From Rhodococcus sp. PAMC28707 (GTDB taxonomy: Bacteria > Actinomycetota > Actinomycetes > Mycobacteriales > Mycobacteriaceae), in NCBI RefSeq assembly GCF_004795915.1, contig NZ_CP039253.1, positions 3,933,501 to 3,997,500 on the forward strand: a stretch of 64,000 nucleotides of DNA, in the 5' to 3' direction. Every line of letters begins with the position of its first letter. Within the stretch, counting starts at the first letter, position 1. The notes beneath the pieces are model-generated. The model saw only the letters and a list, made by a program, of their open reading frames with translations. It made no database searches and had not been told where the DNA came from. The translations under genes and the position numbers were made by a program. Of the stretch, positions 1 through 8,467 are shown one piece after another.

Positions 1-28
1 CTGAAGTCACCGCCTCGATCGAAGTGCG

Positions 29-637
29 TTACTCCGCGGCGAGGACTCGTTGGATCGCTGGTGCCACGATGCGGACGAGATCGTCGGTGCTCGCTTCGGT
101 CAGTAGTGGTACTCCGATGATGCGGCGGCTCGTGACGATGCCGACGAGCATCGATGATGCCAGTCCTGCTCGCAGCGCGGCGTCGGCGTCGCCGTCGGGG
201 TTCATTCCGTGCTGGAGACGGGATTGAATGAAGTCGCGGAGTTGCTCGTTGGCGTGTTCATTCCCGATCGCGCTGCGTAGCATGGCCATCAGCGGCTCGG
301 ACTGCTCGGGCGTTCCTTCCCATGCCGCCAGATAAGCGCGAACTACCCGTTCGCCGAGGTGTTCGTCTGGACCCTCGAACGCGATATCGAATCGTTCGAG
401 TGCAGAGGGCGGGATGGCCATCACCGATGCGAAGAGATCGTCTTTCGATCTGAAGAACTGCATTACCTGAGAGGCATCGACGCCTGCGTCAGCAGCGACG
501 GACCGGATGGTCGTGCCCGCGAATCCGTCGCGTGCGAACTTGGCGCGAGCGGCGTCGAGCACAGCTTGACGGGTGCTTTCCGTTCCGGGGCGTCGTCCAC
601 GTCGCGGCTTGCTTGCCTGGCTTCTCTCGACCGTCAT
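29..637 (-). CDS. TetR family transcriptional regulator
   Basis: A 202-residue DNA-binding repressor of the TetR type. Residues about 21-66 form the usual helix-turn-helix region (ending in VMQFFRSKDDLFASVM, the common 'yhhF.sKe.L' signature), followed by an all-helical ligand-binding half. An upstream in-frame ATG at 700 would add 21 residues, but the ATG at 637 places the HTH at the usual distance from the N-terminus, so I prefer it. It faces away from the SnoaL/hydrolase/MFS cluster, and a perfect palindrome sits in the intergenic region. It is therefore a likely local repressor of that cluster, with the ligand unknown. Confidence 0.88.
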   Translation of the reverse strand: MTVERSQASKPRRGRRPGTESTRQAVLDAARAKFARDGFAGTTIRSVAADAGVDASQVMQFFRSKDDLFASVMAIPPSALERFDIAFEGPDEHLGERVVRAYLAAWEGTPEQSEPLMAMLRSAIGNEHANEQLRDFIQSRLQHGMNPDGDADAALRAGLASSMLVGIVTSRRIIGVPLLTEASTDDLVRIVAPAIQRVLAAE

Positions 638-759
638 CGCGCAAATCTTACCGCCGAGCCGTGATATGAACAACCGTTGAGTTCCATTCCTGACGGTCAT
701 ATCGTCTGCGTGACGTGTTCGTCGGTGCCTTCAATTGATGTTGCCGAGATTTCTCGGGG

Positions 760-790
760 TTGACAGTGACTGCAGTCACGATGAATGATC
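760..790 (+). promoter_or_regulatory. Candidate promoter with TetR operator palindrome
   Basis: A TTGACA hexamer at 760-765 is directly followed by the perfect 14-bp palindrome GTGACTGCAGTCAC at 766-779, so the dyad would fill the -35/-10 spacer. The -10 element is weak (around 783-794). Placed between a divergent TetR gene and the cluster starting at 921, it is the best candidate operator. The assignment is inference. Confidence 0.5.
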
Positions 791-920
791 TAAAGACCCG
801 AATGTTTCGGGTGTTATGCAGCGATGTGGCGCAACGTCGCACTCGCTGTAACCGTGGAGCGGTCGCGCATCGCCCGGTAGTCGATCCGATTTTTCAAACG
901 TGGAATGGAGCAGACCCGCA

Positions 921-1445
921 ATGAGTGAGTACGAAGACAAAGCGGCAATCATCGAAGTTCTCAACCTCTACGCGTTCGCGCTGGACTCCCATCAGTGGGA
1001 CCTGTTCAACGACATCTTCACCGAGGACGTGAAGGCAGAGTTCGGTCCAGCCAGCGCTGCGTGGCCGGATGTTGCCAGCCTCACAAGTGCATTCGAAGAT
1101 TTCCACAAGACTCTCGACACCCACCAGCACACGATGACGGGCCACCTCGTGCATGTCGAAGGCGACAAGGCATACACCTTCACGTACGGCAACTGGTTGC
1201 TTGTTCGTAAAGCAGCCTTCGGTGGACCGACCTGGCTGGGTTCGGGTTGGTACGACGACGAACTGGTGCGGACCGACAAGGGATGGCGCATTCGACACCG
1301 CATCTCCAAATTGATCTCGTACACCGGGAATCCTGATGTGCCGCAACCGGTCGGCGATCAGCGACCAGACCACACCGGGCATGTTCTACGCGAAGCGGTG
1401 GAGGCAGGAGACGTTCGGTACTTCAACGCCATCAAGGGCAGATGA
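921..1445 (+). CDS. SnoaL-like / NTF2-fold protein
   Basis: A 174-residue protein of the SnoaL-like (NTF2 fold) type. The N-terminus (EDKAAIIEVLNLYAFALDSH, then WDLFNDIFTEDV) is the standard opening helix pair of small polyketide-cyclase, dehydratase or ring-hydroxylating-beta-like proteins. The motif HQHTMTGHLVHVEGDKA and the tail GGWRIRHRISK-type strand fit the same family. The start at 921 is chosen over 900 because GGAATGGAG precedes it. It is followed by a hydrolase and an MFS transporter. It probably acts on a small cyclic or aromatic metabolite, but the substrate cannot be read from sequence. Confidence 0.82.
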   Translation: MSEYEDKAAIIEVLNLYAFALDSHQWDLFNDIFTEDVKAEFGPASAAWPDVASLTSAFEDFHKTLDTHQHTMTGHLVHVEGDKAYTFTYGNWLLVRKAAFGGPTWLGSGWYDDELVRTDKGWRIRHRISKLISYTGNPDVPQPVGDQRPDHTGHVLREAVEAGDVRYFNAIKGR

Positions 1446-1763
1446 CGCACTGACGTCCCGGTCTGCCGTCGCAGGCGCGAATCGCACGGGAGGCCGTGGA
1501 TGCGCAGTCGCGGTGGTTGCATGGATGGCTACGGAGCTCCGGCGGTGAACTGCAGATCGCTGAGCGAAGCCTTGAAGTGCCACGCACTACCCGTCTTCGC
1601 GCAGCGCATGGCGGAGGAATGTCGACATGCGTCCATCTGGATCACGGGTTGTCGATCAGTTTTCCAAGAATTATATAAACAGGTGTTGAGTTAATCGTCG
1701 ATCGGACGTACGCTCGTTGTGGGATCCGAAGGCAAGCGAGGACCACGAGATGAGGAGCTCGAC
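1446..1763. other. Intergenic, no gene seen
   Basis: 318 bases between the SnoaL-like gene and the hydrolase. Only short unconvincing frames are present. An AT-rich stretch near 1665-1695 (AATTATATAAAC) could hold the promoter of the hydrolase. Confidence 0.4.
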
Positions 1764-3503
1764 ATGAGCGAAGACCAGAAGATGTTCGTACCGTCCACTC
1801 CGTTGCCTGCAGGCCGAAGTGGAGTGTTGACGGGATTCGATCCGGGTTCTCGGACCTTGGAGGCCGGATACCGAATAGCACCTCAGTTTCGTTCTCTCCC
1901 CGTCGATGTGGTTTTCGAAAAAGATGTCGCTGTCCAGCTTCGTGATGGTGTGACCATCTATGTTGACGTGTTCAGGCCGGTCGGGGAAGAAAAGGTGCCG
2001 GTTGTCGTCGCCTGGAGCCCCTACGGAAAAGGACAGGGCAGCTCGCCCAGCGTGATGGGCGTCTTCGGACTCGTCGGGCTCGAGAATTCCATCGTTTCCG
2101 GTCTGGAGAAGTTCGAAGCTCCGGACCCGGCGTACTGGTGCGCCCGTGGCTATGCGATCTGCAATCCTGACATTCGCGGTGTGGTCGATTCGGATGGCGA
2201 CAGCGTGCTGTGGGACAGGCAGGAAGGTCGTGACTGCTACGACCTCATCGAGTGGCTCGCCGAGCAGCAGTGGTGCAGCGGCAAGGTTGGGATGAGCGGG
2301 ACGTCGTATCTAGCGGTGTCGCAGTGGTTCACAGCTGCAGAGCAGCCACCCCACCTCGCTGCGATCAACCCGTGGGAGGGCGTGAGCGATGTCTATCGCG
2401 ATCTGGTCCTGCGCGGCGGAATGCCTGACACCGGCTTCGCGCAGCAGCTTCAAGACGGCAGTTTCTTCGGCAAGAATCAGAAGGAGGATATTCTCTCCGA
2501 AGTGGAACGCTACCCACTCATGACCGAGCTGTGGGAGAACAAGATTCCGCAGTTCGACCGCATCACCGTCCCGGCGTACGTCGTCGCCAGCTATTCGAAC
2601 ACCCTGCACACCGCGGGGACGTTCCGCGCGTGGCGTCGAATCGCGTCGGACGAGAAGTGGTTGCGTATCCACAACGGTCAGGAATGGCCCGACTACTACG
2701 ACGAGGCGAATGTCGAGGACCTTCGTCGCTTCTTCGATCACTACCTCAAGGGTGAGGACAACGGCTGGGAGCAGACACCGAGGGTTCGGTACTCCGTGCT
2801 CGATCTCAATGGCGGTGACACTGTCGGAGTCTCCGCGGAAACGTTTCCACCGGAACATGCTTCGTCGACAAAGTTCTTCTTGGATGCTCAGTCTCGTACC
2901 TTGCAATCCGCAGCACCCGGCGATGCAGCGATCGCAGCATACGAAGTCGATTCCAACCCGAATGCGGTTTCGTTCATCACGCGGTTCGAACAGGAGACCG
3001 TGATGGTCGGATACCCCAAGGCGCACCTCTGGGTCGAAGCGCGCGGCTCCGACGACATGGATATTTTCGTTCTCGTACAGAAACTCGATGCGTACGGCAC
3101 ACCCCTGCAGGCATTCACTGTCCCGAATCAGAGCGCGCGAGCGCACGACCTCACCGACCACGGCGCAACGATTCTCAAGTACAAGGGCTCCGACGGACGC
3201 CTGCGGGCATCGGCGCGCCACCTCGACGAGAACCTGTCCACTGACGAGGTGCCGGCGCACACCTTCGATCGGGTCGAAAAGCTCTCGGAAGGTGACGTTG
3301 TCGATATCGAGATCGACCTGTTGCCGATCGGTCTCACATTCCACCCGGGCGAACAGCTGCGATTCGTCGTCAGCTCTCGCAATCTACTCGGCACTCTGAT
3401 GCCGGGTATCCGGGAATACGTCGGTGCCAACATTGGCCAGCATGTCATCCACACCGGTGGTGACCACGCTTCCTATATCCAACTTCCGGTCCTGTCGCAC
3501 TGA
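1764..3503 (+). CDS. CocE/NonD-type alpha/beta hydrolase (S15 esterase)
   Basis: A 579-residue hydrolase of the X-Pro dipeptidyl-peptidase/CocE group. It shows the family N-terminal strand (VFEKDVAVQLRDGVTIYVDV, then FRP), WSPYGKG and the nucleophile elbow GMSGTSYLAVSQW with Ser178, plus the C-terminal jelly-roll (HPGEQLRFVVSSRNLL). The start at 1764 follows GAGGAG; the 15-residue upstream extension lacks a ribosome site. The region where typical CocE enzymes have a WYD acid motif reads ASYSNTLHTAGTF, and the usual GPWxH segment reads LRIHNGQEWPDYY, so acid and base residues may differ. It probably hydrolyses an ester or amide of the compound handled by the neighbouring SnoaL protein and transporter. 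Confidence 0.88.
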   Translation: MSEDQKMFVPSTPLPAGRSGVLTGFDPGSRTLEAGYRIAPQFRSLPVDVVFEKDVAVQLRDGVTIYVDVFRPVGEEKVPVVVAWSPYGKGQGSSPSVMGVFGLVGLENSIVSGLEKFEAPDPAYWCARGYAICNPDIRGVVDSDGDSVLWDRQEGRDCYDLIEWLAEQQWCSGKVGMSGTSYLAVSQWFTAAEQPPHLAAINPWEGVSDVYRDLVLRGGMPDTGFAQQLQDGSFFGKNQKEDILSEVERYPLMTELWENKIPQFDRITVPAYVVASYSNTLHTAGTFRAWRRIASDEKWLRIHNGQEWPDYYDEANVEDLRRFFDHYLKGEDNGWEQTPRVRYSVLDLNGGDTVGVSAETFPPEHASSTKFFLDAQSRTLQSAAPGDAAIAAYEVDSNPNAVSFITRFEQETVMVGYPKAHLWVEARGSDDMDIFVLVQKLDAYGTPLQAFTVPNQSARAHDLTDHGATILKYKGSDGRLRASARHLDENLSTDEVPAHTFDRVEKLSEGDVVDIEIDLLPIGLTFHPGEQLRFVVSSRNLLGTLMPGIREYVGANIGQHVIHTGGDHASYIQLPVLSH

Positions 3504-3553
3504 CCGGATCGACACACAGCCAACACCACCCAACGATCGAAGTGAGGCCCATA

Positions 3554-4267
3554 ATGACTACCGACCAGCACCAGTGTGTGGCGACCGATTCCGATCGTTG
3601 GGTGCGTCTGGCAGGCGAAGACCGCGATAGCAGTATCGACGGTTTCGAATTGACGGCCGCGAAACGCGCGCTGGCATTGCTCAAAGGCAGGCTGGGTCGC
3701 GATTCTCTGCTCGAGCTGCTCAAGGACGAGATCGATTCTGCAACGGCCTATCTTCGGGCTGAGGTCGAACGCTCGGCGGGGGAGGAGTCCTCGGGTACGA
3801 CGACCTTGCACGCTCGCGGCATCACTGCGACCGAGTTCAGCGCATGGTTGTCTCGGGCGTTTGGTCGTGAGGACGTTCTCATCGCGGGGCATCCGGAGCA
3901 TTATTCGATCCACGCCGGCGCAGGAGGCGTCAACATCGTGGAGACTCTCGGTGATTACGTGTGCTCGTTCTACATGCATCCCTGGGATGATGCTGCTACC
4001 GCCGAAGTCGAACTTCCTGACGATGGCGATGCGCCGCAGGGACGCCGGTCACGGATGGCGCTGGCCGACGGCACCGTGATCGGATCCATCTCGAATTCGT
4101 TTGCCGATGTGCCAGGCGGATTCGAGGCACGGCTGTCGGTGACCCTACCGGTGACGTGTGGCCCAGTGGTGGTGGAGCATCACCTCGAGCATTTTGCAGT
4201 CGAGTTCCGCAACTGGATCCTGGCCGCCGCGGCTGAGCAGGCTTCGGTGGGTGCAGTCGGCGTCTGA
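3554..4267 (+). CDS. Conserved-looking hypothetical protein
   Basis: A 237-residue protein starting 50 bases after the hydrolase, on the same strand and with matching codon use, so probably co-transcribed. I do not recognise the family. It has no signal peptide or membrane segment. The N-terminal third is helical and charged; the C-terminal half (FEARLSVTLPVTCGPVVVEH) looks like beta strands. The motif HPEHYSIHAGAGGVNIVETLGDY is the most distinctive element. The start at 3554 is preceded by GTGAGG. A role in the same catabolic pathway is inferred from position only. Confidence 0.72.
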   Translation: MTTDQHQCVATDSDRWVRLAGEDRDSSIDGFELTAAKRALALLKGRLGRDSLLELLKDEIDSATAYLRAEVERSAGEESSGTTTLHARGITATEFSAWLSRAFGREDVLIAGHPEHYSIHAGAGGVNIVETLGDYVCSFYMHPWDDAATAEVELPDDGDAPQGRRSRMALADGTVIGSISNSFADVPGGFEARLSVTLPVTCGPVVVEHHLEHFAVEFRNWILAAAAEQASVGAVGV

Positions 4268-4847
4268 TGGTCGCGATTTCGGGTCGAGTTCGTTGTGGAA
4301 CTTCGGCGACAGCCGCTCTTGTAGGCGAAATTTCGATTCAATAATAGTCGGCCACATGTGTTGCGAAAGCCTCAGACGCTCAGGCAGTCGCTCGAACGGG
4401 CTTTGGCGACCAAAATACCATCCACTCCAGCAGTCCCGACGGAACGTCATCGGCATATATCTGGCGCTCGACCTTCCTGGAGATCGTTCGGTGTGCCTTC
4501 ACCACATCCGCTCGAATCCGACGCCAGCATCGCCGAACGAGTCACCGGGCGGAAGCCGACGATCTACACCTCAGAGTTGGAGTTCATTTTTTCTTCGGTT
4601 CTTCGATCGGTGACGTTTACTCCAATATGCAGCGCATTGCGGGAGCGGTCACCCCATTCGTCCCAGAAGACAGGATGAGAAGCTGCGAGTCGGACTCACT
4701 GAGTCTGCAGTGTGACATTGGGTGCCTCGGTTTCCAGGATCGGCCAGTTACCGAGTTCACCGAGTTCACAGTGAGTTTCGAAGATTGTTCTGGTCACCGG
4801 GGCCCGTCCGGCCGCCGCGCAAACATCGACCCAACCAGGAGTCAGAA
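4268..4847. other. Long intergenic region
   Basis: 580 bases before the MFS gene. A frame at 4358-4678 is open but has no start signal and no family I recognise. It could be eroded coding sequence, but nothing is supportable. The end of the region carries the Shine-Dalgarno (AGGAG at 4837-4841) of the MFS gene. Confidence 0.35.
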
Positions 4848-6146
4848 ATGCTGTCCAATACATCTCCGCCGTCTGCTGGGACTGACATCGAATTTCGTTC
4901 GCACCCTGGGGTGATCGTGCTGTGCATGTTCATCACGGTCATCGAAGGCTTCAATCTGATCGTGTACGGATCCGTGGTGCCGTTGCTGCTGGAGGACAGT
5001 GCACTCGGCCTCACTGATCAAACGACCGGATTGGTCGGTGGGCTCGTCTACATCGGCGCGATCGTCGGTTCGGTTGCCGCACCGTGGTGCGCCGACAGGA
5101 TTGGACGCAAACGAGTCTTGTTGTGTGCCATAGCGTTGTTTGCAGTGGGAGCTGTGCTGACCGGTGCAGCCCTGGGAGTGCAAATGTTGGCCGTCGCCCG
5201 ATTCGTCACCGGTGTCGGTGTCGGTGGATCGCTGACCACCGCGATGACCGCGGCCCGAAACAGCTCATCCGCTCGTCGTGCATCCCTCGTCGTTACCGTC
5301 ACTATGGCAGGAATTCCGTTGGGCGGCGTCGTGGCCGCGTTGCTGGCAATCCCCGTCCTCCCTGCTTTCGGTTGGCGGCCGATGTTCTTCGTTGGCGCGG
5401 GAACCGCATCGGCAATTCTGGTCGCCGTTGCACTGATGACCATCCCGACCGACACACCCCAGGAGATCGCCGGCCGTCTATGGTCCACCGGTCGTAAATT
5501 ACGGGTGATGTTCGTCGGAAAGGGATTTGCGGCAACGTTCGTGATTGCTGCCTGCGCCATCGCGAACATGGTGGCGTGGCAGGGATTGAACGTATGGGCC
5601 ACGCAAGCCATGGTCGATCTGGGGTACTCGCTGCGCGTGGCGCTGCTGCTCACCTTCACGCTCACCGGGGCAGCAGTTGCGGGGTCGTTCGTAGCTGCGT
5701 GGGCCGCCGATCGTCGCGGCCCCGCCATCGTCGCGGTTGCGACGAGCATATGCACCGTCACCGGACTGGTCGGGATTTTGGTTCTGCCGCTCTCACTAAC
5801 CGGCACCATTGCGTGCGTCGCTCTGACCGGGCTGGGAGGCCACTCGACGATGAACCTGATTCACTCCACCACAGCCGACATCTTCCCGCTCCCGGTACGG
5901 GCAACCGCGTTGGGGTGGTCCAACGGAACCTCGTTCGTCGGTGCCTTCCTCGGACCGGTGGTCGGCGGTGCGGCCATCGCAGCAGGCGGAGCCCATGACC
6001 TGTTCTCGGTCTTCGCAGCGTCGGCCGCTGTCTGCCTCCTTGCGGTGGTGGCGCTGGTGTGGGCCGACCGGAAGCAGGTTGCGGCGGGCCTCGGCAACGA
6101 CGACACGAGCTCCGGACCAGTGTCGTCCACCGCAGCTACTGTCTGA
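4848..6146 (+). CDS. MFS transporter, aromatic acid:H+ symporter-like
   Basis: A 432-residue inner-membrane carrier with 12 predicted helices. The first loop carries the major facilitator signature APWCADRIGRKRVLLC, and the first helix has the acidic/aromatic pattern ITVIEGFNLIVYGSVVP that is typical of the AAHS (aromatic acid:H+ symporter, PcaK/BenK-like) group. The start at 4848 follows AGGAGTCAGAA; the open frame extends to 4722 but that part is not membrane-like. It is encoded after the SnoaL/hydrolase genes, so it probably imports an aromatic or cyclic acid for them. Confidence 0.88.
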   Translation: MLSNTSPPSAGTDIEFRSHPGVIVLCMFITVIEGFNLIVYGSVVPLLLEDSALGLTDQTTGLVGGLVYIGAIVGSVAAPWCADRIGRKRVLLCAIALFAVGAVLTGAALGVQMLAVARFVTGVGVGGSLTTAMTAARNSSSARRASLVVTVTMAGIPLGGVVAALLAIPVLPAFGWRPMFFVGAGTASAILVAVALMTIPTDTPQEIAGRLWSTGRKLRVMFVGKGFAATFVIAACAIANMVAWQGLNVWATQAMVDLGYSLRVALLLTFTLTGAAVAGSFVAAWAADRRGPAIVAVATSICTVTGLVGILVLPLSLTGTIACVALTGLGGHSTMNLIHSTTADIFPLPVRATALGWSNGTSFVGAFLGPVVGGAAIAAGGAHDLFSVFAASAAVCLLAVVALVWADRKQVAAGLGNDDTSSGPVSSTAATV

Positions 6147-6512
6147 CCTGAGGATCGGCGCAGTTCGGAGACCATCGTCATTGCCGAGTGGGCCCCTGTC
6201 CCAACAGTGGGTTCGCTCGGGCTAGCGCGTCGACTGCGCGACATCGCACTGCTCTGGGGTTTCACCCACACCGGACGATTCGCAGCTGCCCATCGAGCAA
6301 ATATGGTGTTACACCCCCACAGCAATTCAAAATTCTTCAATTAAGCAGTCACGCGAGGTGTCCGTCGCAAGCTTGGCACCTGTGCACGCCGCCGCTGCCT
6401 GCGTTTTGCGCACCAAGATGTCAGTTCACAACCATCGAAGTCACGCGACGGCCTGCGTTTCTCGTGCGCGTCTCTATCGCGCCGAAGGATGGGGGCGAGC
6501 GCACCCGAACTT
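6147..6512. other. Intergenic, no gene seen
   Basis: 366 bases between convergent genes (MFS on + and the small operon on -). No convincing frame, hairpin with T-tract, or repeat was found. Confidence 0.4.
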
Positions 6513-6659
6513 TTAGCGTGAGTTGGCGAGTTTTTGTACGGCGTCGGGGACCGGCCGACCGGTTTTGGCGCTAGCTGCGACCGCGGCCTGTGCCGCTGCC
6601 CGGCGGACGGCGAGGCTACGAATGGCCGGGGCCGGATTCTTCGGTGTTGCTGTGGTCAT
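6513..6659 (-). CDS. 48-residue small basic protein
   Basis: A short gene with an excellent ribosome site (AGGAGGCAGGAA immediately upstream of ATG at 6659). It overlaps the end of the upstream gene by 44 bases in another frame, suggesting translational coupling. The product has a helical alanine/arginine-rich middle (RSLAVRRAAAQAAVAASAKT) and a C-terminus with GRPVPDAVQKLANSR. There is no signal peptide or Cys motif. I cannot name the family. It could be a DNA-binding or regulatory micro-protein. Confidence 0.6.
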   Translation of the reverse strand: MTTATPKNPAPAIRSLAVRRAAAQAAVAASAKTGRPVPDAVQKLANSR

Positions 6660-6957
6660 TTCCTGCCTCCTCGTCGTAATCTCCGTCCGAGTCTCCGAGC
6701 GCTATTTGCTCGGCGATGACTTGGACGATGTCGGAGTCGCTGCGTGTAGCCAGTCTAGATGCGACCAGAGTTTCGAGCACTTTCCATCCGAGTTGGGCTT
6801 CGGTGTCGGAGGTGCTGAAGGTGCGATCGAACGCCCAAGTGGTCCGTCGAAACCACTCGGAGCGGCGGTCTGCGGAGTTCTTCTGTTGCCAGGTGATGAT
6901 GACACCGATGGTGGCGATCAGTCCGATGATCAGAGTGACCCACGCCTGCGCTGGCAT
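6616..6957 (-). CDS. Small single-pass membrane protein
   Basis: 113 residues. The N-terminal helix (MPAQAWVTLIIGLIATIGVI, then ITW) is a clear membrane anchor with almost no periplasmic part. It is followed by a soluble domain with Trp/Arg motifs (SEWFRRTTWAFDRTFSTSD) and an acidic tail (DSDGDYDEEAGND). The start at 6957 is chosen because it sits just before the membrane helix; the upstream in-frame extension to 7188 is low-complexity. It forms a two-gene operon with the 48-residue ORF. Function unknown. Confidence 0.72.
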   Translation of the reverse strand: MPAQAWVTLIIGLIATIGVIITWQQKNSADRRSEWFRRTTWAFDRTFSTSDTEAQLGWKVLETLVASRLATRSDSDIVQVIAEQIALGDSDGDYDEEAGNDHSNTEESGPGHS

Positions 6958-7097
6958 CGTCGAGACTCTTTTCTGCCAAGGGTCGAGCTGAATGGACAGG
7001 AGACTAGGTGAAGGCTCCGACACGGACGCCGATCTGAGTTTCGGCGGGGAGCCCTGCAGGCTCGTCAGTCGGATAATTGGAGAGGGACAGGAGGTCA

Positions 7098-7356
7098 CTC
7101 CTTTGCTGTTGGTGGAGTCGAGTGACCATGTGAACGAGGATGGTCGGTGCAGGATGTTCTTGGTGTTGGGCGGATTCGAGAGTGCCATCTTTTAGTCATC
7201 TTTTTGAGTTGAACGCGTGTGAATCCGGTTGTACGTCGGTGGTCGCTCGACTCCCTGAACTGCCAGGTGAACCGGCTTGTGGTGGACTCGGATGCATCCA
7301 GGCGAATTGTCATCACTCTGACAGCGGGTCCGGGGTTCGAATCCCTGATGGCGCAC
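7098..7356 (+). repeat. Diverged ~260-bp repeat, copy 1 (left border of island)
   Basis: Shares a series of landmarks, in the same order, with copies at 14918-15193 and 23510-23783. These are GTGGAGTCGA.TGACCAT, a CATCTTTTA-TCATC block, GTTGAACGCG..TGTGAATCC, CTCGACTCCCTGAAC, GTGGTGGACTC and GAATTGT.A. The run ends in the tRNA-like 3' end. This is the most eroded copy. Confidence 0.6.
7321..7356 (+). repeat. tRNA 3'-end remnant (best fit tRNA-Lys), copy 1
   Basis: ACAGCGGGTCC followed by the T-arm CGGGGTTCGAATCCCTG and acceptor strand ATGGCGC plus discriminator A. The 5-bp T-stem and TTCGAAT loop are intact. No D-arm, anticodon arm or 5' acceptor strand exists upstream. The 3' half resembles actinobacterial tRNA-Lys. 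It is a candidate attachment site left by integration. Confidence 0.65.
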
Positions 7357-7362
7357 AAGAAT

Positions 7363-7406
7363 GACCCCCTGACCAGCAGAAATGCAGGTCAGGGGGTCAT
7401 CTTTTT
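7363..7406 (+). terminator. Rho-independent terminator after tRNA remnant 1
   Basis: A perfect 12-bp stem (7363-7374 with 7387-7398), a 12-base loop and the tail ATCTTTTT. The copy after remnant 2 has the same loop but a compensatory base-pair change in the stem. Confidence 0.85.
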
Positions 7407-7425
7407 GCCTTGGGGAGTCAGGTCT

Positions 7426-7455
7426 ACTCATCACTTCGAGGGCAAAGTGATGAGT
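7426..7455. repeat. Inverted repeat ACTCATCACTT
   Basis: An 11-bp inverted repeat (7426-7436 and 7445-7455) around an 8-base loop. The corresponding element at 15263-15292 is a perfect 13-bp repeat with loop AGGG. Single half-sites of the same 13-mer recur near each tRNA remnant. Confidence 0.75.
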
Positions 7456-7499
7456 GAATTGGGCGATGTTTCCCCAGGTCGCGGTCCGCGTACGCGTCA

Positions 7500-7717
7500 T
7501 CGACGATAATTCGACTCGCGGAACCATTGTCGCCACCGCCCAGGGCGCTCCGACGATGTCCGGTGCATTCGCCACCGTCGCTCTCAATACCGGTGCCGTC
7601 ATCGGGCCGGTGGCCGGTGGTGTAGCCCTCGCGGCTGTGGGCTCGAGCGGGCCTGCCTGGGCCAGTGCTGTATTGGTGCTGCTGGCTGGTGGCGTGTTCA
7701 GTGTGGCCAGTCGCTGA
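7500..7717 (+). pseudogene. C-terminal remnant of an MFS transporter
   Basis: About 65 residues beginning near ATAQGAPTMSGAFATVALNT, then GAVIGPVAGGVAL and a final membrane helix, ending at a natural-looking stop. This matches the last helices of drug-efflux MFS proteins. The upstream part of the frame is the island repeat, so the gene is cut at the repeat boundary (about 7535). A non-functional remnant. Confidence 0.6.
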
Positions 7718-7876
7718 CCGATGACGACTGTCTGCTGGCTCGGCGGAGGGGAGGGGTCATGCGCGCGCCTTCGATCGGCACAGTGCTCGAGAACGTCGGG
7801 GCAGTCCGTCTGATCAGTCCGAGAACGCGGTGTCGTGACGGGAACCGAGTGCCGACATGCGATGGCCGACAACTGC

Positions 7877-8467
7877 TCAGTTGCGCCCGATGCCACACAA
7901 GAATGTCGCGTGGGAGATCTGATCGTCGGTGATCGTGTGCGACAGGTAGTTCGCGGCCAACGCGAACGATGCTTCCAGGACGTGGAATCGACCGTCCTGC
8001 ATCGGGCCGGTCCCGTCGGGGTCTATCCCTACGTCGCGGAGGCGAATTCGCCACTGTTCGGGTATCGCACCGTCTCCGGTGAAACTAGTCCGCAGAAGGG
8101 GGTCGAAGGACACCACTTCGGTGCCGTCGTCCCACACCGAGAAGTGGCAGTCCGCATTGACGCTCTTGGAGTGCATCACCACGCGGCGTCCGGCCGAGAG
8201 GATGCGCAATTCGTCGTTGGTGACGTTGGTCCCCGGGGCGATCGCGAGAGTCACCTCACCGATCTGTGTGGCACCGATGACGGAGAATTCGTCCCAGTAG
8301 CGTTCGTTGAGACCGTCCAGGCCGATTGCTTCGCCGTCGAGTCGGGTGCACAGCGAGTCGATCACGGTCGGGGGATCGGTATCGGTGACGTAAGCAACGA
8401 ACAATCCGTTCTCGACCCACTCGTACTGTGCGGTGAGCCAATCGAAGTCCGAAAATGTGGAGACCAT
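7877..8467 (-). CDS. DUF6461 family protein
   Basis: 196 residues, cytosolic. The opening (FSDFDWLTAQYEWVENGLF, then VAYV) and the later ISHATFLCGIG end fit DUF6461, a family common next to toxin/immunity genes in actinobacteria; this is family recognition by eye. A GTTxWDDGTEVVSFDP-like strand lies in the middle. The start at 8467 removes a 19-residue Cys/Arg-rich extension. It is the first cargo gene of the island's first module. Its function is unknown; an immunity-like role would be a guess from context. Confidence 0.75.
   Translation of the reverse strand: MVSTFSDFDWLTAQYEWVENGLFVAYVTDTDPPTVIDSLCTRLDGEAIGLDGLNERYWDEFSVIGATQIGEVTLAIAPGTNVTNDELRILSAGRRVVMHSKSVNADCHFSVWDDGTEVVSFDPLLRTSFTGDGAIPEQWRIRLRDVGIDPDGTGPMQDGRFHVLEASFALAANYLSHTITDDQISHATFLCGIGRN

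Noticed and set aside
2310-3344. 344-residue open frame on the minus strand
   Set aside because: Antisense to the CocE-like hydrolase; a high-GC shadow frame with no start signal or family.
4358-4678. 106-residue open frame before the MFS gene
   Set aside because: No ribosome site, no recognisable family and an uneven composition.
5048-5809. 253-residue open frame on the minus strand
   Set aside because: Antisense to the MFS transporter; Ala/Thr-rich shadow.
7219-7360. Complete tRNA-Lys gene
   Set aside because: Only the T-arm and 3' acceptor strand exist. No D-arm, anticodon stem or matching 5' acceptor strand lies upstream at any of the three sites.
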